64,000 nucleotides of DNA from Heliocidaris tuberculata (GCA_025618425.1 CM046845.1:11064057-11128056), one strand, 5' to 3'. Shown: positions 1-10,432, counted from the first letter of the stretch. Numbers and translations: made by a program. Notes: generated by a model from the sequence alone, not told the origin.

Positions 1-24
1 ATACCTACCGTGATCAACAGGTAC
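1..24 (-). CDS. VPS35: VPS35 exon 5, truncated by the window edge
   Basis: The acceptor TTTACAG is followed by 24 coding bases that complete Leu108 and encode YLLITVG. This continues the family sequence through an internal GTAGGT that could be mistaken for a donor. Human VPS35 also reads ITVG here, so I read the exon through to base 1; it continues outside the window. Confidence 0.85.
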
Positions 25-3000
25 CTGTAAATGAGAGCAGCAGTTGTACACACGTTACTTGTTCAGCTGGTGACCAGGGCCCTGTTTCATAAAACTTGTG
101 ATCAATAACAAGTTACCATAATTGATATGAGCTACTGAAATCGTTGCATTTGAGTGGCTGAGAGCAAATTTGATACAGAATTTTGGCACTTGTTATCTTT
201 CAAATGTTTTATGAAACAGGGCCCTGATCTTCTAAGGGTGACAAGACACCATAAATGCCCCACGGCAAAATAAAATGTGTACCTCACATTACTGACCTTA
301 CAACACACAGATATAAGTGAGTACCCTTATAAAAAGGTCCTTTGCTACATGCCAATACTTTTTCCTCATCCCCACTTGCCATTCATTAACATGTAAAGGA
401 GTTCTTATTTTGCTGCAGTGGTTTACTGTGCCATATGTGAACTAATCACGGAAGACATGACAGTACAAGAAATTAATTTTTTTATATACTTAAACATTCT
501 CTTACACATGAAACACAACAAATGTATGAGTTCATTAACTGTTGAATACCATTATATCATCTCACAAACTTGAAACATGCAGTTACATGTACATGTATGT
601 AGAATAGATGGGGTAAAGTTTTGTCCAATCACAGCAAACAGCATAACTGCATCAACATAAATAATTTTGACCAAAAAAAAATCAATTTGCTTTAGGAAAT
701 CAACAATCTTAAAATAATAACAACCGTCATACATTATCTTCCAAACTGAAATACTCAGATTTTACCTAAAATCAACTGAATACCATCGTAATTATTGACT
801 ATAGATTTTGTTGTTACAAATTGAAAACGTTGTATATCAAATTTTTTTGTAAACGCAAGGTCATATACTTACAGTCTAGGGACAATATTTCCAGCATATT
901 GGACCAGTTCATAAAGGTCAGCAATCTTGTGACCTTTCTGGTACTCGTCCAGAAGGTACTGCTCCAGATGACGCAACTCATCACACACACTCATGTCTGG
1001 AAGGTTTAAGGGTCATTAAGGAATACAATGGCCACATAGTGTCATCCAGAACACTGGTTTAAACCAATCAAGCCAGGCCTAAAAAATGTGAAAAATGGAC
1101 TACTGCTTACATTTCATGTGGTGGGTGACGCATCAATTTTTAAATTGTCCAGCTGCTCCTGCACTTAGTTTGGGAGTTTCTTATGTTTATGTTACCTCTA
1201 CAAAATGTACACATGTCTAAAATCTTCACTTCTGTGAAGGACGTTAAAGGGCAATCCAACCTTGGTAATAAGATGATTAGTGTGGAAGCAGAAAAATAAG
1301 AAAAACAGGATGGAGAAAGTTTGAAAGAAATCGAACAAGGAATAAGAAAGTTATGGATGTTTGAAAAATGAGACGACTACATCTATGCAAATTGGCAATT
1401 TGGCGAGTCCAATGTGACATAATGGCGGGCAACTCTCCCGTTCGTCATACCCAGAAATATCATTAATTTGCAGTTTTCTCCGAAGTGCCTTTAGCTTTGG
1501 GGTAGTACTCAAAATATATTATAGATAGCATATTGTTATAGGTCCTCTGATCATGAAAGAAAAAGATCCTACTGAGTAACACATTTTTTAAAAATGGCAT
1601 TTCAGTCATTTTGTGTGTTGGAGCAAATGACATTACCTATTCAGCCAATTTGAAATTTCCATATGTATAGTGATTACAACTTTCAAAAATTCATAACTTT
1701 CTTATTGCTTGTCCAATTTCATTCAAACTTTCACCAATCTGCTTCTCTGATTTTTCCTCTTTCTTTCATAGCAACTTGCCATCAAGGTTGGATTTCCCTT
1801 TAAACATTTTCTTTTCACATTTTCACAAAGGTCTGCTCCAAGGGCAGGAAAGCAGGGAGCCATGGTATTGTCCAGAACTCTAGATAAAGCCTTCAAAGAA
1901 AGGTCTCGGAAACAAGGCATTTGATCTACTGGTTCCGTGTATTACAAGTCCTATGTACACAGAATGTTCTGTGAAGTTGGCTATTAAAAAGACTTGTAAC
2001 AAATAAAACTGATTTTGACCTAACAATACAACTGAAGCTATTTAAAGCCATTTTTTCGGGGTTTGTAGAAATAAATGATCACTTTAATAAAAAGTAATTT
2101 AAGAACACTATGATGATGGAAGGATACATAGTTCATAGTAGCCCTTAGGGGATAGCAGTGATGTGCGTAGCTCTCCAAGCATGTTAGATGCATTCTTCAA
2201 GCCATCCATCAACTTTCCTTTATCCTGAAAATAGAAGAAACAAACAAGGTAAATGATTTAATTGGAAAGCATTTTTTTCCCCCTTTAATTGTCAGTGAAA
2301 CTTCAAAGCAAACTTGATAGATCCATAAACCCTGTGAAAGATCAATAAATGACACTTTCTGCCATTTTGCTAAAAAGTATGCAAAAGTATAGATGCAGCT
2401 GGTTATGTGTGAATATGTTTTGCTTTTGCAAATACATGTACATGTAGCTACAGTGTGCATGTAATACATGTTTATCATTCTCAATGTTCATTTAATCTGT
2501 AATATTTCATTTGTAATATTGCAAGAAAATTTTTCCCTATACATGGACATGTAACTGTGAAAGGCAAGAACCAATGAAGTAGGCCTACAGGTTCTGAGAG
2601 AATTCATGCTTATTTAAATTGAGTTTTAACTAAGGGAATCGTTTCTTGCAGTTTTTGGCCACTGCGTCGCCAGTGGATCTAGCATGAAATACATGTACAT
2701 GTACATGTACGCCGTCTTTCTATAGCGATGGCCAGTTTGCATGACATACTGATTGTACATGGTTTCATAACATATATACAAATGAATAGACGAAAAGTCA
2801 AGAAAAGTTATATGAACTGTGTTTTGTGATGACACATTCAGATGGGTTTGCTAGGCACTGATTTACACAAGTTTTGTCAGCACAGTGCAAATGTCAGAAA
2901 AATTGTACATTGACATGTGAACAGAGCAAATAAGTGCCGATAACTGCACTACTTACTAGAGATCTCTTCATCTGGAAGGCTTGAACTTTGACAACCTGCT

Positions 3001-6000
3001 TGGCCTCCTCCAGCAACTTTTCCTGGTCCTCTGTCCCGACAGCTTGTGTTGGAGGCTGCAAAATATTAAAGAAAAACAGATTTAAAGTATTAAGAAATTC
3101 TTCTTTAACTATACAATATTGATTGCTTACAGCTACAGTGTTTAATCTGTAATTTTTTCGTTGTTCTGCTTTACTAGATGGCTTTCAGTCAGCCACTTCT
3201 GGTACTTGGTGCTGGCAGCTTGAATTGGAGGCTGTAAGATAACAAAAAGAGATTTAAAGGTGAAAAATCTACTTTGTGAGATTCAACTTCAGGAATGCAT
3301 TTTTAATCACACGTTTCATTTAACTCCATCTGAATCTTTTGTCTATTCTTCTTCTTTATCTTCTTCTGGATAGTTCCTCCGTGATATAGTTTTCCACAAC
3401 ACACATTAAAGTGTACCAATCACCTGAAAAAATAATTTGTGTACAGCTAGAAAGTATAAAATCAACCTCAAAGAACTTTGTCTGGTATTCTATAGGTCAA
3501 CAGTTAATGAGTATGAAGGAAATCTCTGATAACATGAAAATGCTCGCGCGGAACCGAACTCCCGAGTTTGGTTCCGCGCTAGCCTTTATCTTGGCGAGCA
3601 CGTACGGGTGCATCGAGTAGTCTACTCACGAGTTGCTTTTACGCTTATAGAGAGTGTAATCAAAATTGCAATATCTCTTTATAGAATTAATATTTGAAGC
3701 CCAAATTTTGAATATAGTATAACGACATGAAACCTCTAATATACAGAGCAGAATTATTTTTGGTGAATGGTACCCTTTAAGTCTCCCCTCCAACATTAAG
3801 TGGAAGACCAAAGAAATATCTTTATAGATGGTATTTTTAATCAGGAACGACCCTTTAAAAAAGCTAACAAATATAGGGCTTCCATAATCTCTAATACACT
3901 TGCTGCAATTCAGGTTGTTCCAATAAAATATTGTGCAAAAAGCGGATCAAAATACTGAATAACTGATAATCGATAAGTCGGTATTCAAAACTTATCGATT
4001 ATCAGTTATTCAGTTATTCATGCGTTAAGTTACGGGTTGAGCAGATGATCACTCCCTTTTTCTCTTATAATTTCACTTATTTCAGTTCATTTATTTTACT
4101 CCAAAATTGCTGAACTTATCGATTATCAGTTATTCAGTACTTTGATCTGCTTTTTGCACAATATTTTATTGGAACAACCTGAATTTTAAACCTCAAAATT
4201 TTCACCAAGTCGACACACACTTTCTATAGACAAGATGGCGTCCACTCGTATCTTTTAATGTGCACACGAGTTGCACATGTGACAGGTGTAGCAAGGTCTC
4301 GACTGGTGTGTGAGTTGTATATTTCTTTTGTGGTACCACATATTCTCTCATGATGAAGTCTACGGCATTCGTGAGTACAATTATTATTATTGTTTCTCTT
4401 TCACTTCAGTGGCAATGTGTTTCAGATCATCTTGAACAGCATTCTATTTCTACTGTGGTTATTTACAATCATGACAGTGAATCAACAGTACCGACTACTC
4501 AATCTCATTCTCAGTATTACTGTCTACCAATATCTTGTGACATTAGCATACTAAAATTAGATGTAGACCTAGGCCTACACTTTTTCACATATAGGCTGTT
4601 GTATGTTTCTGTAGACAGGTCAAGAATTCACCCACACACTGGACATTTTGAGCCAAGTTTTGCGTGTTTTGGGAATATATCTACTCGTCCAGTAGCACTG
4701 GCATTTAGTTTATTTCCTGCTGACTTAAAAACTCTACTTGGTAAACGAAACAAAAACACTTCCTCACTTAAAAAGACAGTACTAATATATATCTGCATGC
4801 TGTATATCTTGCATGCTGGTGATACAGAATCTAACCCAGGTCCAGAATTTCCGTGTAAAATATGTAATGAAGAGTGTGACTGGAGCAGGTATGCAGTCCA
4901 GTGTGATTCCTGTGATGCATGGTACCATACTGATTGCATGCACATGTCCTCTGTAATCTATGCTAGTTTAGAGGATAGTAATTAATGTGACATGGATCTG
5001 TTGTGATTGTGGTTTACCTAATTTTTCTAGCTCACTATTTAGCTCACATGTTATTGTGTTGTCTAACAGCTTTAGCACTTTGTCCTCTGTTAGTAGCGAA
5101 GATGATAATTTTCCACCGATGGCAACATCATCTCCGCAACATATCAACTTCAACTTAAACACAGCTAACTCCAACTCTGAAACCCTAAAAGGTAAGCGTA
5201 GAAGATGGTCACAAAAACCCTCTAACTACGACAGAACCAAACTTGAAAGAAATGGCCAGCTGAAAATCATGGTCATAAATTTCCAGAGTATTAGAAATAA
5301 GGTAGCTGATTTAGCCATATGTCTTAACACAAACAAACCTGATGTTTTGATCGGTACTGAATCATGGTTGTCAGATGGTATAAGTAACAGTGAAATATTT
5401 CCTTCAGACTATAGTGTAATAAGAAAAGATCGTCCAGCTAATGAACACGGGAATAATTATGGTGGCATATTTATAGCCATGAAGAATGATCTCGTTGCTA
5501 GTTATCGCAATGACTTGGATGAGGAGTGTGAGATACTCTGGATACAGTTTGATTTAGCTGGATCCAAATCGATTCTTGTTGGGGCTTTTTATAGGCCACC
5601 TGATTCTGATAGAGAAGTCAAGGACTTATTACGCAATTCTCTTTCCAAAATTGACCTAACTAAGGGCCAAAATATCTGGATAGGTGGAGACTTTAATTTA
5701 TCTCACATTGACTGGGTAAATCAAACAACTATCCCTAACTGTCCAAAACCTGGACTTATTTGTCATGAACTACTAGATATTTGTAATGATTTTGGATTGG
5801 AACAAGTGGTGTCAGAACCTACAAGAGACTCAAACTTACTGGATTTATTTTTTACTACAAATAGTACCCTCGTTGATAAATGCAAGATAATCCCAGGTAT
5901 TAGTGACCACACTGGTATACCAGTTATTGTCATGAACACAAAACCTAAAGTGAATAAAAGAAAACCAAGGAAAGTTTTACTTTACAGTAAAGCTGATTGG

Positions 6001-9000
6001 GAACAGATTAAAAAGGAACTATCAGAAATCAGTAATGACTTTGTTAATATGAATAACAACTCTGTCGATGAGTTGTGGGCAGACTTTAGTATACGCATCA
6101 AGAAATCAATAGCAAAAAACATACCATCTCGTGTTGTTTCTCCTGGCAAGTCAATACCATGGTGTGACTTCAAAGTCAAGAAAGCTCTCAGACAAAAGAA
6201 AAAGGCTTTCAATCAGGCAAGAAAGAGCGACTCAGTGGAAGACTGGGACAAATTCCGGTCAATTCGAAAGAATGTTAGTAAACTAACTCGTAGTAATTAC
6301 AGGAAATATATAAGAGAAACCTGCGCTGAATCAAGAAAAAAGTTCTGGTCTTTTATCAAGAGCTTGAAAACTGACTCATTTGGTATTTCTTCTCTTAGAC
6401 ACAATGGTGTCTTGGTTTCTGAAAACGCCAAGAAAGCAGAAGTGCTAAACAACCAATTTAAGTCCGTATTTAAGGAAGAAGATGTAAATATCCTACCTAA
6501 TTTAGGAACAGGCTATCAATCTATACCTAACATAGATATTACTGTAAATGGTGTTTTTAAACTTCTTACAGGTCTTAACCCAAATAAGGCAACCGGTCCT
6601 GATGACATTCCAGCTCGAATCCTTAAGACCTGTGCACTTGAAATTGCACCCGCCTTAACAACAATTTTCAGAAAATCACTGGAAACGGGTACTTTACCAG
6701 AAGATTGGAAACGTGCAAACGTCTCCCCAATTTTCAAAAAAGGTGAACGTACAAATCCTGGCAACTATAGACCAGTTTCACTTACATCCGTTTGTTGCAA
6801 GGTTATGGAACATGTCATCCATACTAACATTATGTCTCATCTTGAATACCATGACATATTATCAGATAAACAGCATGGATTTCGGCGTAATCACTCGTGT
6901 GAATCCCAGTTAATACTTAGCACTTATGATCTTGCTAAAACACTGGATAAACGCTCACAGTCTGATGTTATTATAATGGACTTTCATAAAGCCTTCGACG
7001 TAGTACCTCATCAGAGGCTTATGTTGAAACTTGATCATTACGGCATTAGAGGCCCGATAATGAATTGGATTAAGGATTTTCTGATGTATAGGAAACAAAG
7101 AGTTGTCATAGGTGGTGAGCACTCGGACTGGACTGAAGTTAAATCCGGAGTGCCGCAAGGTACAGTTCTCGGTCCGTTGCTCTTTTTAACGTACATCAAC
7201 GATCTACCTGACAACATAAAGTCTACAGTTAGACTATTTGCAGATGACTGTGTAATATAGAACAATTACATCAGATAAGGATGCTGAAATCCTTCAGAAT
7301 GATCTTAACCAACTGTGCTTGTGGGAAAAAAACATGGCAAATGAAATTCAACTTGGATAAATGTTTTGTCTTAAAAGTAACAAATGCACGTAAACTAAAT
7401 CACACTCATATACACTAAACAATACTAAAATTACTGAAACTGACTCACACACTTACCTAGGAGTAGAACTATGTAAAAACTTAAAATGGAATAAACATGT
7501 TGACCGTGTAACTGCTAAAAGTAATAGAACCTTAGGCTTTATTAAACGTAACCTAAACAAGTGTACAGAGGGTATCAAATCTCTGGCATTTTGTTCTCTA
7601 GTCAGACCTTCATTGGAATATTGTTCACCAGTTTGGGATCCCCACACCAACGATCTCATATCACAAGTGGAGGCAGTTCAGAGAAGGGCTGCCAGATTTG
7701 AGAAAAATGACTATGGCAGGCAGAGTAGTGTCACTTCAATGATGAAAGAACTTGGTTGGAGTACACTCGCAGAAAGAAGAAAGACAGCAAGACTCACCCC
7801 TTTCTTCAAAGCCCATGAGGGCTATCTCTCAATCCCAGTCCGGGACCTGCTGCAACCTGTCACTCGATTAACTAGAAGATCTCACAATAAATCATACATC
7901 GAAATTAGCACTAATAAAGATTCTTTTAAATATTCTTTTCTTCCTAGAACACTTACTGATTGGAATTTGTTACCGGAAACAATAGTTAACACTCAAAATC
8001 CCAAATTGTTCAAAGTTAAACTACAACATCATTATCAATAATTAGTATTTCATTATTTTTGCACACACCCACCCGACTCATTTTACTCCACTAGGAGTGT
8101 TGAGCCGTATTTATCAAGATCAAGATCAAGATCAAGCAAGCACTCACAATCTTCGGATTTGCATTCGGATTTATGTTGGCGATGAGTTTAAAATGTAGGC
8201 GATGAGTTTAAAACTTAGGCGATGTGTTGCGCAATGCGCTTGCCTACATGTACATGTAGTCTCGATAATTGGGTTGCAATCTCTCTACCCCTCAACCCGT
8301 CTTCATATCTACACGCGACCACCAAAAGCACAAGTTCTGTTGATAAAAAACAACTTTTTCCCCCCCACCTCTTAAATTACATATTCATGAGCCAAGAGGA
8401 AAAATTATGTTATTTTGGCAGTTTTTTAATGCCCCGGCAAGGCGTTTTTAAGGATTAGGTCCAAACCAACATTAAAATTTTTGTAAAATTATGTTCTATC
8501 TACGTATACTTGTAGTTGTAGATGAAAATATATTTTGAATTAAAATATTTTTGATATTTTTTTTCTTCTCAAACTGAGTACCTACATGTATAACTTACTA
8601 ATAAAACATTCTCTATCCAAATGTCTATGAATATACATAGTTGACAGATCTTTAGCGTGTACTAGTCCCTTTGCTAGTTAAGAATAATTTTAGGGATTGA
8701 CCCGAACGCCCTCAAGTTGCTTACGAGTAAGTTTCCAGCACGAAAATGTTGGTTGCTGCTGCCTGGATTTTCAGTCAAAATGCTTGAATTTTAGATGCAT
8801 TATGCTTCAAACAAGTAAGAAATTAAATAAGGATTGTGATTATATTAGTATGATTTCATTACTGTGAATGTATTATTTGCAAAGATAATCATGAGGATGT
8901 ATTTTTTTCAAATGTGCAGAATTTAAGGAGTTGGGGAAAATCACACTCACAGGCGTAAAACATGAACGTGCATTTGACAGTAAAATTCACCTTTTTGGAA

Positions 9001-9761
9001 AAGAGGTCTGATGGAGATATCGGTATGTCTATTCTTATCTTTTTTCTTTTATTTAATTTTCTGTCTATTTAGTCATTATGATTTTTATTCCTCACATAAA
9101 TGTTTGGAAATTGAATTGGAAGCCCTAACAAAAAAGAATTTAAATTCATTGCAAATTTATAACCACCTCTCAGCTTCACTTCAGCATACTTTTGAAAGTT
9201 TATATTATGTAGACCTCTACATTAAACATTTGAAGGAGCTCAGTATTCCCATAAACCAATTCGACAGAGACCTTCACAGCATTCTTTATGATTATATTCA
9301 AATTCACTCTTCATATTTCATAAAACATGTTGCCGTTAGTGTCTTTTTTGCACTTGTCTAGTTGTACACTTACACGCACACTGACTGGGTGGTTACCTCT
9401 GTCATGATCCAGTCCCTTATATCATCAGCATGTTAAAAATTGTTAATGAAATATAATTGAGCTCTTTTCAATCGTTGTCTACTACACTCTACACTGTACT
9501 ACAGCACCATTGCACACGCCCACAAACACTCCATCATCCATGGCATTGTATGATTGCACTGGCGCTCTCCCTCCGGCTGCTAGCCTTAGCCAGTCACACA
9601 CAGCGTCCGTACCATATTCGCAGCCGCAACATGAAGTAGATTTAAATTGCATGCCTGTGACATATTTAAAACAAATACTTCGGCATTAAAAGAACTGCAA
9701 GTTTGATCAGTACTCCAAAATGTAGAAATTAAATGAAAAAGTCGTAAATAAGGTTTACCAT
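1..9761 (-). CDS. VPS35: VPS35 retromer subunit, 5' part of gene (exons 1-5, runs off window)
   Basis: VPS35 is the large alpha-solenoid subunit of the retromer cargo-recognition complex, acting on endosomes in endosome-to-Golgi and plasma-membrane recycling. Five coding exons are visible on the minus strand: 9759-9761, 2957-3055, 2128-2224, 873-996 and 1-24 (cut by the window edge). They join in frame into about 115 residues that follow the known VPS35 N terminus: MPPTQ start, [74 protein letters not shown] and YLLITVG. The region includes the part of the protein that binds VPS26 in known retromer structures. All introns have GT/AG ends. The first intron is 6.7 kb and carries a CR1-like retrotransposon in the opposite orientation. 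Downstream exons lie outside the window. Identity is very secure; only the 5' UTR extent is unknown. Confidence 0.96.
75..226. mobile_element. Inverted-repeat MITE (CAGGGCCCTGTTTCAT ends)
   Basis: About 152 bp with terminal inverted repeats CAGGGCCCTGTTTCATAAAA at both ends. The ends resemble those of the 25.06-25.81 kb family (AGGGCCCTGTCTTATAA), so it is a related subfamily. It lies in VPS35 intron 4; nothing else is recognised in that intron. Confidence 0.75.
873..996 (-). CDS. VPS35: VPS35 exon 4
   Basis: Completes Tyr67, encodes residues 68-107 and begins Leu108 (124 nt): [19 protein letters not shown] then [16 protein letters not shown]. The acceptor is CCTTCCAG and the donor is GTAAGT at 872-867. 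Confidence 0.95.
1248..1799. mobile_element. Palindromic TTAA-flanked MITE, family 1
   Basis: TTAA at 1244-1247 and 1800-1803 flanks a 552-bp element starting AGGGCAATCCAACCTTGG and ending in its inverse. The two halves pair along most of their length (GAAAGTTTGAAAGAAAT on the left, its complement on the right), making it a foldback element. It lies in VPS35 intron 3; the rest of that intron shows nothing recognisable. TTAA targets suggest piggyBac-type mobilisation (inference). Confidence 0.85.
2128..2224 (-). CDS. VPS35: VPS35 exon 3
   Basis: Encodes residues 35-66 plus the first base of Tyr67 (97 nt): [19 protein letters not shown] then [13 protein letters not shown]. The acceptor is ATTTTCAG and the donor is GTATCC at 2127-2122. 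The reading frame passes directly to exon 4. Confidence 0.95.
2225..2956. other. VPS35 intron 2
   Basis: AT-rich intron with scattered acatgtacatgtac motifs (around 2430-2450 and 2690-2710). No coding or mobile element is recognised. Confidence 0.7.
2957..3055 (-). CDS. VPS35: VPS35 exon 2
   Basis: Encodes residues 2-34 (33 codons, phase 0 at both ends), containing [12 protein letters not shown] and [12 protein letters not shown], which are diagnostic of VPS35. The acceptor is TTTTGCAG just above 3055 and the donor is GTAAGT at 2956-2951. A decayed partial copy of the 5' end of this exon lies about 175 bp upstream, at 3160-3260. Confidence 0.95.
3160..3260 (-). pseudogene. Decayed partial tandem copy of VPS35 exon 2
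   Basis: About 175 bp upstream of exon 2 in transcription direction, the acceptor and first codons recur: CTTACAG then PPIQAAS for PPTQAVG. Resemblance extends into the intron flank (AGATTTAAAG near 3249-3258, as at 3078-3087). The remainder of the exon is unrecognisable and lacks a donor. It is a local tandem duplication in decay. Confidence 0.6.
3410..3776. mobile_element. TTAA-flanked MITE, family 5
   Basis: TTAA at 3406-3409 and 3777-3780 flanks 367 bp whose ends are AGTGTACCAATCACC and a near-inverse GGTGAATGGTACCCT. An internal GC-rich hairpin (GCGCGGAACC...GGTTCCGCGC) lies at about 3547-3580. It is the same family as 37064-37341. Confidence 0.8.
3907..4185. mobile_element. Inverted-repeat MITE with ~75-bp arms
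   Basis: Left arm 3907-3983 begins AATTCAGGTTGTTCCAATAA. The right arm 4109-4185 is its near-perfect complement. The inner motif CTTATCGATTATCAGTTATT occurs a third time near 3991. The loop holds AT-rich DNA. It abuts the 5' side of the CR1-like element in VPS35 intron 1. Confidence 0.8.
4350..4985 (+). pseudogene. CR1-like ORF, N-terminal part: signal-like segment, 2A motif, PHD finger
   Basis: 211 codons. Residues 5-22 are strongly hydrophobic (signal-peptide-like) and a second hydrophobic segment lies at 143-155. It is followed directly by [10 protein letters not shown] (156-165), which fits the 2A consensus D-x-E-x-N-P-G-P. In 2A peptides the ribosome skips the Gly-Pro bond, here G164/P165. 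A PHD-type zinc finger begins right after: C169-x2-C172, C185-x2-C188, H193-x2-C196; its last Cys pair is in the next open frame. The frame stops at 4985 because TAAT is tandemly duplicated, so downstream domains are disconnected. Confidence 0.85.
4987..7260 (+). pseudogene. CR1-like ORF, endonuclease and reverse transcriptase part
   Basis: 757 codons open, starting within the end of the PHD finger (WICCDCG). Endonuclease motifs: [31 protein letters not shown] and SDHTGIP. Reverse transcriptase motifs: [65 protein letters not shown] and the catalytic FADD near the end. The frame ends at TAG 7258-7260 because of a 2-bp loss just after FADDCVI. The Met at 4987 is not a native start; the native frame enters from the preceding segment. 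Confidence 0.9.
7262..8041 (+). pseudogene. CR1-like ORF, C-terminal part after reverse transcriptase
   Basis: Fragments in shifting frames continue the protein after the FADD box: [18 protein letters not shown], then [20 protein letters not shown], and an intact stretch from 7613 with [20 protein letters not shown] and the terminal [10 protein letters not shown] to TAA at 8041. LEY-PVW and QRRAAR are the usual thumb/C-terminal signatures of CR1/L2-type proteins. An A insertion near 7330 and lesions near 7400-7440 break the frame. Confidence 0.85.
8113..8136 (+). repeat. ATCAAG tetramer array, 3' end of the CR1-like element
   Basis: Four perfect ATCAAG units follow the 3' UTR. Short 3' tandem repeats, not poly(A), are typical of CR1/L2-type elements and mark the right boundary here. 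Confidence 0.75.
8137..9758. other. Rest of VPS35 intron 1, no recognised gene
   Basis: AT-rich intronic DNA. A short direct repeat of 'ggcgatgagtttaaaa' lies at 8178-8225. An open frame of 116 codons at 9011-9361 (plus strand) is Leu/Phe-rich at its start and matches no family I know; it is treated as chance. Confidence 0.6.
9759..9761 (-). CDS. VPS35: VPS35 exon 1, coding part (start codon only)
   Basis: Only the ATG of this exon is coding. The context is ATCACC-ATG and the donor GTAAAC begins immediately after the codon at 9758. Exon 2 opens in phase 0 with Pro-Pro-Thr-Gln, so the protein begins MPPTQ, close to the family's MPTTQ. I chose this start because no in-frame ATG precedes PPTQ at the exon 2 acceptor, and because the exon sits beside the CpG-containing promoter shared with ORC6. 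The 5' UTR continues towards about 9800 but its end cannot be seen. Confidence 0.8.
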
Positions 9762-10432
9762 GGTGATTTCTTGCGGTAATAATTTCCTCAAAATTGTTCC
9801 GGCGGACACACAATCATTGACCCGTGATATAAGCGCATGCGCACGTGCGTTTCTAAAGCGGGCGGAGCCACTACGAAAAATACATCTATTGATAGTTTTG
9901 ATTGGCTACTGATGTCTAACATGGTTTAATAGAGCATTTGTCATTGGTTTTGGTGGTGGACTCTAGTATTAGGGAAATTCCCGGAAGTGTACCGCGCGGA
10001 TTTGGAAGTTCAACAATAATTTTTCTGTAAAAAAGGCCAAGCAAGAAAGACCTTTAATTTTCGTTTATATCCCATACTGAATAATAATGAGCTGAGCTGA
10101 GTGACAGAGGATGCAATGTGCCAGGCATGAATCTTGTTATCGGACCTCGTCAGCTCGTAAATAGGTTCTGAATTAGAATCTATTCTAGACGAGATCGAGA
10201 CTCATCTCCCCCCATTCAGATGGACTGAGCTGTCACTGCATGTATTACCTATTTAGTATTGTTATTATTGGAGCTACGTGCTACGCCTACATGTACAGAT
10301 AGTCCGACTTTATGCAATTACTTGGCTGATGGAGACAGGAAGAAATTTGTGATTCGAAGACATTATATTAAGTAGATTGTACATTGTAAATAGTTCCCGT
10401 CACAGCATATAACTACTTGAAGTTTGACCAAA
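9762..10432. promoter_or_regulatory. Divergent VPS35/ORC6 promoter region
   Basis: The 671 bp between the two start codons contains GCGCATGCGC at 9833-9842 (NRF1-type), CACGTG at 9842-9847 (E-box), GCGGGCGGAGC near 9859-9869 (Sp1-like), inverted CCAAT boxes near 9902 and 9943, a perfect GGGAAATTCCC at 9972-9982 (kappaB-like palindrome) running into CCGGAAGTG at 9981-9989 (ETS/GABP-like), and CpG-rich ACCGCGCGG. No TATA box is obvious. This is the usual content of a TATA-less bidirectional housekeeping promoter. Transcription starts are not visible, and 5' UTRs of both genes must occupy part of the interval. Confidence 0.75.

Larger units (their letters stand above)
4196..8136 (+). mobile_element. 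CR1-like non-LTR retrotransposon with 2A-like peptide, inactivated
   Basis: The element spans a 5' leader, a coding region with hydrophobic N terminus, 2A-like motif, PHD finger, apurinic-type endonuclease, reverse transcriptase and C-terminal domain, and a 3' end of four ATCAAG repeats (8113-8136). That layout fits CR1/L2-group retrotransposons of echinoderms, where N-terminal 2A sequences are documented. It sits in VPS35 intron 1, antisense to the gene. At least four lesions break the frame: a 4-bp duplication near 4985, a 2-bp loss near 7258, an extra A near 7330 and further damage near 7400. The left boundary is approximate and no target-site duplication was recognised. Confidence 0.88.

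Noticed and set aside
1..6. GTAGGT near base 3 (minus strand) as a VPS35 exon 5 donor
   Set aside because: Reading through gives ITVG, matching the family; a donor there would leave a 16-nt exon.
4987..4989. ATG at 4987 as the native start of the retrotransposon protein
   Set aside because: The PHD finger is interrupted there; the frame originally continued from 4350, and the ATG arises only because of the 4-bp duplication.
9011..9361. 116-codon plus-strand frame in VPS35 intron 1
   Set aside because: AT-rich codons, no homology recognised, no splice or promoter context; treated as chance, although the middle part looks helical.
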